From CALGYY01 sp963678485 (lineage in GTDB: Bacteria; Bacteroidota; Bacteroidia; Bacteroidales; CAIWKO01), in NCBI GenBank assembly GCA_963678485.1, contig OY782882.1, positions 3,038,001-3,102,000 on the forward strand: a DNA stretch of 64,000 nt. The letters run 5' to 3'. The notes under the pieces were generated by a model. It worked only from the letters and a program-made list of their open reading frames with translations, was not told where the DNA came from and searched no databases. Position numbers and translations under genes: made by a program. Shown piece after piece: positions 58,792 through 64,000 of the stretch (position 1 is the stretch's first letter; each line of letters starts with the position of its first letter).

Positions 58792-60120
58792 CTACACTAA
58801 TTCTCCAATGAGTGTTGCGGCAGTGCAACGCAATATTTTAATATTGGCATACTGCCCGGCTTGCAGATCAGCAGCAGGAAATACTGTCATTTTGTTCTGA
58901 CTAGTTCTTCCGGATAATTGCTCTGCCGATCGTTTCGATCGTTTTTCAATCAGCACACTCCGTGTTTTTCCAATTTCATTTTTGTGGCTTTGCAGCGATA
59001 ACTTTTGTTGAAGATTGATAATCTCTTCAAGCCTGCGTGTTTTAATTTCTTCAGGAACATCGTCTTCAAAACGCTTTGCGGCCGGGGTGTCTGGACGTTC
59101 AGAATACTTAAACATAAAAGCGTAATCAAAGCCAACGGCCTGCATAAGTGAAAGCGTTTGCTGATGATCTTCTTCTGTTTCGCTACAGAAACCTGCAATA
59201 ATATCGGTGGTGATAGCGCAATCGGGAAGCAGCTCTCGTATACGCGCAATACGCTCCAGGTAGTAGGCGCGGGTGTAGCGACGGTTCATTTTTTCAAGAA
59301 TACGATCACTACCCGATTGTACGGGAAGGTGTATAGAGTTGCAAATATTATCGAAGCGCGCAATGACTTTAATCAAAGCGTCTGAAATATCTTTCGGATG
59401 TGATGTTGCGAAACGTACGCGCAGTAAGGGATTTATGGAAGCAACCATAATCATCAGAGCGGGGAAATCAATGTTACTATCATTTTCTTCCCAATGATAA
59501 CTATTTACGTTTTGCCCTAGCAGTGTGACTTCACGATATCCTGCTTCGAAAAGTGCGCTCGCTTCCGCCACAATAGTTTCGGGCGCTCTGCTTCGTTCTT
59601 TACCTCGTGTGTAAGGAACCACGCAGTAGGAACAAAAATTTTGGCAACCGCGCATGATGGAAATAAAAGCGGTTACGCCATCCGATTGTGTACGTACAGG
59701 TTGAATATCAGCGTAAGTTTCTTCGGCTGATAATAAAACGTTGATTCCCTTTTGTCCTGAGTCAGCTTGCTCCAAAAGAGCAGGAAGATCACGATAGGCG
59801 TCGGGTCCAACAATCAAATCGATATATGGTTTATCCTCTAACAACTGCGATTTCATACGCTCAGCCATGCAGCCAAGCACACCTATCAGTAATGAAGGAT
59901 TTTTCTTCTTCATTGATGAAAGTGCCTGCAAGCGATTTAAAACGCGCTGTTCGGCATTGTCACGAATCGAACATGTGTTCAGCAGAATGACATCTGCCTC
60001 CTTTATTTCAGAGGTTCCTGTAAAACCGTGCTCACTCAATACCGACATTACGATTTCTGTGTCAGAGAAATTCATCTGACAACCATAGGTTTCTGTAAAA
60101 ACTTTGCGCAATTTGCTCAC
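58792..60120 (-). CDS. miaB: tRNA-2-methylthio-N6-dimethylallyladenosine synthase MiaB
   Basis: A 442-residue radical-SAM methylthiotransferase that modifies A37 of tRNAs. The N-terminal UPF0004 domain has ETYGCQMNFSDTE and further Cys residues (LNTCSIR, GVLGCMAER) for the auxiliary cluster. The radical SAM CxxxCxxC is in RGCQNFCSYCVVPYTRG near residue 155. The TRAM domain forms the C-terminus. The start codon is GTG at 60120, and a good promoter lies just upstream. Confidence 0.97.
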   Translation of the reverse strand: MSKLRKVFTETYGCQMNFSDTEIVMSVLSEHGFTGTSEIKEADVILLNTCSIRDNAEQRVLNRLQALSSMKKKNPSLLIGVLGCMAERMKSQLLEDKPYIDLIVGPDAYRDLPALLEQADSGQKGINVLLSAEETYADIQPVRTQSDGVTAFISIMRGCQNFCSYCVVPYTRGKERSRAPETIVAEASALFEAGYREVTLLGQNVNSYHWEENDSNIDFPALMIMVASINPLLRVRFATSHPKDISDALIKVIARFDNICNSIHLPVQSGSDRILEKMNRRYTRAYYLERIARIRELLPDCAITTDIIAGFCSETEEDHQQTLSLMQAVGFDYAFMFKYSERPDTPAAKRFEDDVPEEIKTRRLEEIINLQQKLSLQSHKNEIGKTRSVLIEKRSKRSAEQLSGRTSQNKMTVFPAADLQAGQYANIKILRCTAATLIGELV

Positions 60121-60635
60121 ATCAATTTTTCTTGCTGCAAAAGTACGAAAAATCCTAAACTGCCATCAATAGTGGATTTTCGTGACTGCGATTGAAAATA
60201 TGAAATATTGAAAGATACTGATGTGTACAGCAATTATCACTATTCATGCATTAACGAATGAAAATGGACAGCGACAGTGTTCGATAAATTCGTAATATTT
60301 GTAGATAGAATCCATATCTTAATTGTTGATATTTTGATTGGTGTGATTTAATCGTTGCAAACATCTTTTTTGTCTTTTTTTATTACATTATAATATGCGT
60401 TTTTACAGTTAAGCAAATCCTAAATCGGCATGCTGTGAAATTTTTTTGTTGCATGATTTGTTTTTTATTCCGTTACTTTGCAAAAAAATTCCGGGCAGGA
60501 TTTCAGGGAGTTGGGTAGATTTAGATGCGGAAACAGGCTCTAGACGCGGTTTTTGCAGTATACCCTCCGGGGATTTTCCGGATACGACCTTTGGGTCTGT
60601 TCAATTCAGATTGAAAATTATTAAACACAGGGTGC
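60121..60635. other. 515-bp intergenic region between miaB and topA
   Basis: The left part holds the miaB promoter. The middle is very AT-rich with no ORF. TTACTTTG near 60473 is a near-consensus -7 element for topA. The last ~150 bases before topA are less AT-rich and contain the short hairpin TCCGG/CCGGA (60566-60582), so topA may have a long structured leader. A 75-codon frame overlapping the topA start has no family match and is not called. Confidence 0.45.
60138..60169 (-). promoter_or_regulatory. miaB promoter
   Basis: On the minus strand, TTG (60169-60167), a 21-base spacer and TACTTTTG (60145-60138). Both boxes and the spacing match the Bacteroidota consensus. The leader is about 13 bases to the GTG at 60120. 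Confidence 0.65.
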
Positions 60636-62966
60636 ATGGCAAAAAACTTAGTTATCGTGGAATCCCCCGCTAAAGCAAAGACTATTGAAGGCTTTTTGGG
60701 AAAAGAATTTTTAGTGAAATCCAGTTTTGGTCATGTGCGGGATCTTTCGAAAACCACGCTGAGTATTGATATCGAAAAAGGTTTTACGCCCAATTACGAA
60801 ATACCGGCCGACAAGCGCAAGGTAATCGATGAGTTAAAAAAAGCAGCAAAGTCGGCAGACGTTATTTGGTTAGCATCTGACGAGGACCGCGAAGGGGAGG
60901 CCATTGCATGGCATCTTGCGGAAGCATTAGAGTTAGATCCTGAAAAGACCAAGCGTATCGTATTTCATGAAATTACAAAATCGGCCATCACCGATGCTAT
61001 CAAATCACCGCGTTCTATTGACCAGCATTTAGTCAATGCTCAGCAGGCACGTCGCATACTCGATCGTTTAGTAGGTTATGAATTGTCGCCCCTGTTGTGG
61101 AAAAAAGTTAAGCCGGCATTGTCCGCAGGCCGCGTACAGTCAGTGGCCGTGCGATTGATTGTTGAAAGAGAAAATGAAATTCGTGAGTTCAACACTACCT
61201 CTTATTATAAAGTTACTGCTCAATTCGATGTTGAAAAAGACGGGAAAATTCATCCGTTGAAAGCTGAAATTCCTGCAAAGTTTGCAACATTGAAAGATGC
61301 TGAGACCTTTCTGGAAAAGGCTAAGAATGCGGAATTCACAATTGAAGATATTAAAACAGTTCCATCAAAAAAATCACCTGCACCACCATTTACTACTTCT
61401 ACCTTGCAACAGGAAGCCAGCCGCAAGTTGAGCTTTTCAGTTGCAAAAACGATGATGATTGCACAGCAATTATACGAAGCTGGAAAGATCACTTATATGC
61501 GTACCGACTCTGTAAACCTCTCTGGGCTTGCCTTGTCGATGTCGCAGGAAGAAATCATCCGCGCATTTGGTGAACCATATCTCAAAACAAGAAATTATAC
61601 AACCAAGTCAAAGGGCGCTCAGGAAGCTCACGAAGCTATTCGTCCTACATATATGAATACCCCTGAAATCAAGGGAACCAGCGATCAAAAGCGTTTGTAT
61701 GATTTAATTTGGAAGCGCACCATTGCTTCTCAAATGAGCGATGCCTTACTTGAAAAGACCACAGTAACTATCAATGGCACCGGGTTGAAAGAATCCTTTG
61801 TGGCCAATGGTGAAGTACTGACGTTTGACGGATTCCTTAAAGTATATTTGGAATCGTCCGACGATGAGGATGATGAAATTCAAAAAGGCGTATTACCTCC
61901 GATGGCTGTTGGACAAATGTTGAACAACCGCGAGATTGTCGCTACCGAAAAATATACTCAGCATCCTCCAAGATATACCGAGGCTAGCTTGGTTAAAAAG
62001 CTTGAAGAACTTGGAATTGGCCGTCCTTCAACATATGCTCCGATTATCAGCACTATTCAAAAGCGCCAATATGTTGTGCTTGAAACCCGCGAAGGTAAAG
62101 CACGCGAATATCAGGTATTGACATTAAAGAGTAAGAAAATTCAAAAGCAAACTAAGACTGAAATGGCCGGTTACGAAAAGGCGAAGCTCTTTCCCACCGA
62201 CATTGGAAGTTTAGTTAATAGTTTCCTGGTTCAGTATTTTATCAATATTCTTGACTATAACTTCACGGCAAACGTGGAAAAGAAATTCGATGAAGTGGCT
62301 GATGGCACTGTTGTTTGGAATGATATGATTAGCGAATTTTACGGACCATTCCACGCTCAGGTACAAGACACTCAGGAAAAATCAAAGAAAGTTAGTGGCG
62401 AAAAATTGCTTGGTATTGACCCGGCTTCAGGAAAGAATGTATTTGTAAAGATTGGCCGTTTTGGTCCCATGGTGCAGATCGGCGACACCGATAGCGAAGA
62501 AAAGCCTCGTTTTGCTGGGCTACTAAAAAACCAGAGTATTGAGACCATTACATTGGAAGAAGCGCTCGAACTGTTCAGTTTCCCACGTTTGGTTGGAGAA
62601 TATGAGGGCAAAGAAGTAACTGTATCCATTGGTCGTTTTGGACCTTATGTAAAATATGGAAGTTCATTCTATTCAATAAAAAAGACCGACAATCCCTTAG
62701 ACATTACCTTGGAGCGTGCTCTTGAGATTATGGCCGAAAAGATTGAGGCTGAAAAGAATAAGCTTATCAGGGAATTTGCCGAAAATGCGGATGTAAAAGT
62801 ATTGAATGGCCGCTGGGGACCCTACATTTCTATTGCTAAAGCCAATTACAAGATTCCAAAAGGGGTTGAGCCTGCTTCGTTAACACTTGAGGATTGCTTG
62901 AAAATTGCCGAAGCTGCCGGACCACAAGAGCCCAAAACCAGCAAGGGTCGTAAGAAAAAAGCATAA
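60636..62966 (+). CDS. topA: DNA topoisomerase I
   Basis: A 776-residue type IA topoisomerase that relaxes negative supercoils. The TOPRIM domain starts KNLVIVESPAKAKTIEGFLG and has SDEDREGEAIAWHLAEAL with the metal-binding acidic residues. The catalytic Tyr is in TYMRTDSVNLS near residue 288. QEAHEAIRPT and LEELGIGRPSTYAPII are further signatures. The C-terminus carries repeated GRFGP(M/Y) units instead of zinc ribbons, seen at GRFGPMVQIG, GRFGPYVKYG and GRWGPYISIA, then a basic Lys/Arg tail. The arginase-like gene follows after 29 bases, so they are probably co-transcribed. Confidence 0.97.
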   Translation: MAKNLVIVESPAKAKTIEGFLGKEFLVKSSFGHVRDLSKTTLSIDIEKGFTPNYEIPADKRKVIDELKKAAKSADVIWLASDEDREGEAIAWHLAEALELDPEKTKRIVFHEITKSAITDAIKSPRSIDQHLVNAQQARRILDRLVGYELSPLLWKKVKPALSAGRVQSVAVRLIVERENEIREFNTTSYYKVTAQFDVEKDGKIHPLKAEIPAKFATLKDAETFLEKAKNAEFTIEDIKTVPSKKSPAPPFTTSTLQQEASRKLSFSVAKTMMIAQQLYEAGKITYMRTDSVNLSGLALSMSQEEIIRAFGEPYLKTRNYTTKSKGAQEAHEAIRPTYMNTPEIKGTSDQKRLYDLIWKRTIASQMSDALLEKTTVTINGTGLKESFVANGEVLTFDGFLKVYLESSDDEDDEIQKGVLPPMAVGQMLNNREIVATEKYTQHPPRYTEASLVKKLEELGIGRPSTYAPIISTIQKRQYVVLETREGKAREYQVLTLKSKKIQKQTKTEMAGYEKAKLFPTDIGSLVNSFLVQYFINILDYNFTANVEKKFDEVADGTVVWNDMISEFYGPFHAQVQDTQEKSKKVSGEKLLGIDPASGKNVFVKIGRFGPMVQIGDTDSEEKPRFAGLLKNQSIETITLEEALELFSFPRLVGEYEGKEVTVSIGRFGPYVKYGSSFYSIKKTDNPLDITLERALEIMAEKIEAEKNKLIREFAENADVKVLNGRWGPYISIAKANYKIPKGVEPASLTLEDCLKIAEAAGPQEPKTSKGRKKKA

Positions 62967-62995
62967 ACTTTTTCAACGTTCAAATTTCAACTTCC

Positions 62996-64000
62996 ATGGA
63001 TATCGCAATGTATTTTCGGCCGGTAGATGAATTCTGCAAATTGGATGAACTTTGGTTTGATGGCAGCCGTTTAGGAGCTGTTATTAAAGGACATTACGAG
63101 CAGGGTGGATTTCCGGATCTGGAAAACATTGATATTGCGATTATTGGAGTTTGTGAAGACCGACATAGTGTAAACAATTTCGGTTGTGCCGATGCTCCGG
63201 ATTGGGTAAGAAAGTACTTATATCGTTTATTTCAAGGGCCGTATCAGGTCAGAATTGCCGATCTTGGCAATATTCGCAGCGGTGACAGGGTAGAGGATAC
63301 CTATTTTGCCTTGCGAAATGTTATTGCCTGGCTTCTGACGCAGAACATTTTACCTGTGGTTCTTGGGGGCAGTCAGGATCTCACCTATGCCAATTATCTG
63401 GCATATGAATCCATGGGAAAAATCATTAATATTGTATCTGTCGATAATCGGTTCGATTTAGGGGCTGATCCTGAGAAGATGAATTCCGGATCGTTCCTGA
63501 GTAAGATAATAATGCATCAGCCCAATTTCCTGTTTAATTACACCAACATTGGTTTTCAAACGTATTTTGTTGAAAGTGAGGCAATAGACCTCATGAAAAA
63601 GTTATATTTCGATGCTTACCGCCTTGGCTTTGTTCAGTCTGATATTGAAGAAGTTGAGCCCATGGTACGAAATGCAGATGTGCTTTCCTTCGACATTTCA
63701 TCTGTGCGTCAATCAGATGCGCCCGGAAACGCCAATACCACGCCCAATGGTTTTTATGGTGAGGAGGTTTGCCGCATTATGCGTTATGCGGGGATGAGCG
63801 ACAAATTAAGTTCGCTGGGCATCTACGAAATTAATCCACGCTTCGATAATGCAGGTCAGACAGCGCATTTGGCTGCACAAATGATTTGGTATTTCATTGA
63901 CGGTTTTTACAATCGTAAGAAAGATTACCCCCTCAACGAAAAGGAAGAATACATTAAATTCCACGTTGCCATCAAGGATTTGGAAGAGCAAATCGTCTTT
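62996..64000 (+). CDS. Arginase/formimidoylglutamase-fold protein, degenerate active site (cut by window edge)
   Basis: An open frame from ATG 62996 to the window end (335 codons, no stop), reading MDIAMYFRPVDEFCKLDELW onward. Its layout matches the ureohydrolase fold, but the metal-ligand motifs are altered. The usual GGDHS is GGSQD (in PVVLGGSQDLTY), the usual DAHxD is DNRFD (in SVDNRFDLG), and the SxDxDxxDP block is SFDISSVRQSDAP. With the His ligands gone it is unlikely to be an active Mn enzyme. Formimidoylglutamase-type annotation is usual for relatives. In some Bacteroidota such a gene lies between topA and gldK-type secretion genes, which would be outside this window. That is recalled context, not seen here. 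Confidence 0.75.
   Translation, partial: MDIAMYFRPVDEFCKLDELWFDGSRLGAVIKGHYEQGGFPDLENIDIAIIGVCEDRHSVNNFGCADAPDWVRKYLYRLFQGPYQVRIADLGNIRSGDRVEDTYFALRNVIAWLLTQNILPVVLGGSQDLTYANYLAYESMGKIINIVSVDNRFDLGADPEKMNSGSFLSKIIMHQPNFLFNYTNIGFQTYFVESEAIDLMKKLYFDAYRLGFVQSDIEEVEPMVRNADVLSFDISSVRQSDAPGNANTTPNGFYGEEVCRIMRYAGMSDKLSSLGIYEINPRFDNAGQTAHLAAQMIWYFIDGFYNRKKDYPLNEKEEYIKFHVAIKDLEEQIVF

Noticed and set aside
60446..60673. 75-codon plus-strand frame overlapping the topA start
   Set aside because: It overlaps topA in another frame and covers the probable leader, with no recognisable domain.
1..64000. tRNA, rRNA, CRISPR, insertion sequence and prophage content
   Set aside because: I read the gaps on both strands and saw no cloverleaf with a GTTCRA loop, no regular repeat-spacer array, and no transposase or phage gene.

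Overview
The window reads as chromosomal DNA of a Bacteroidota bacterium, probably an anaerobic or fermentative member of the Bacteroidales side of the phylum. This rests on many promoters of the phylum type (TTG, 17-23 bases, TAnnTTTG), on phylum-restricted families (DUF2795, DUF3098, DUF2723, DUF3108, a GIN-domain outer-membrane protein, paired long M16 peptidases, an RprXY-like two-component system), and on a complete methylmalonyl-CoA decarboxylase sodium-pump operon. I see no rRNA, tRNA, CRISPR array, insertion sequence or prophage. Both ends cut a gene: dnaX at the left and an arginase-fold gene at the right.

Layout. 1-4.6 kb: 5' part of dnaX (-), a DUF2795 gene (-), a two-gene unit (caspase-like/methyltransferase fusion plus a glutamate-racemase homologue, +), an HTH DNA-binding protein (+) and the PduO-type cobalamin adenosyltransferase (-). 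4.6-9.5 kb: an orphan MacB-like ABC ATPase, a class I methyltransferase and a large DUF2723 membrane protein. 9.5-15.6 kb (-): leuS followed by three tandem DUF3108 genes and a PepSY-like secreted protein. 15.7-23.3 kb (+): ftsX, DUF3098, uppP, truB, recJ, lepA and a phospholipase-D-type enzyme. 23.4-30.5 kb: hsp20, a TPR protein, a small beta-barrel protein, ubiX, a convergent two-component system and pgi. 30.6-37.0 kb (-): lipoprotein, methylmalonyl-CoA epimerase and the four pump subunits. 37.5-47.1 kb: two long M16 peptidases enclosing a MORN protein, two acyltransferases and an S37 peptidase. 47.4-50.5 kb (+): ECF sigma factor, membrane-bound anti-sigma-like protein and GIN/beta-barrel protein. 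50.8-58.8 kb (+): yebC, GH84-like glycosidase, lipid kinase, pfkA, priA. 58.8-64 kb: miaB (-), topA (+) and the start of a degenerate arginase-like gene.

How the genes work together. The epimerase, carboxyltransferase, OadG-like subunit, biotin carrier and OadB-like membrane subunit form a propionate-producing sodium pump. The cobalamin adenosyltransferase elsewhere in the window supplies the cofactor that a methylmalonyl-CoA mutase (not in the window) would need. pgi and pfkA are upper-glycolysis enzymes. Much of the rest serves the cell envelope: uppP, LpxL- and PlsC-type acyltransferases, the lipid kinase, the phospholipase-D enzyme, FtsX and several secreted proteins.

The most interesting signals are regulatory. 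(a) Four GTTAA boxes spaced exactly 10 bp apart lie between two divergent TAnnTTTG boxes. One would give a leaderless mRNA for the histidine kinase; the other would give a ~105-nt transcript ending at an otherwise orphan terminator, a candidate response-regulator-controlled small RNA. (b) Matching TGTAAC(C/T)-N16-CGTC elements precede both the ECF sigma gene and the GIN/barrel gene. (c) A caspase-like/methyltransferase fusion is coupled to a racemase homologue. (d) The arginase-like protein after topA has lost its recognisable metal-ligand motifs.
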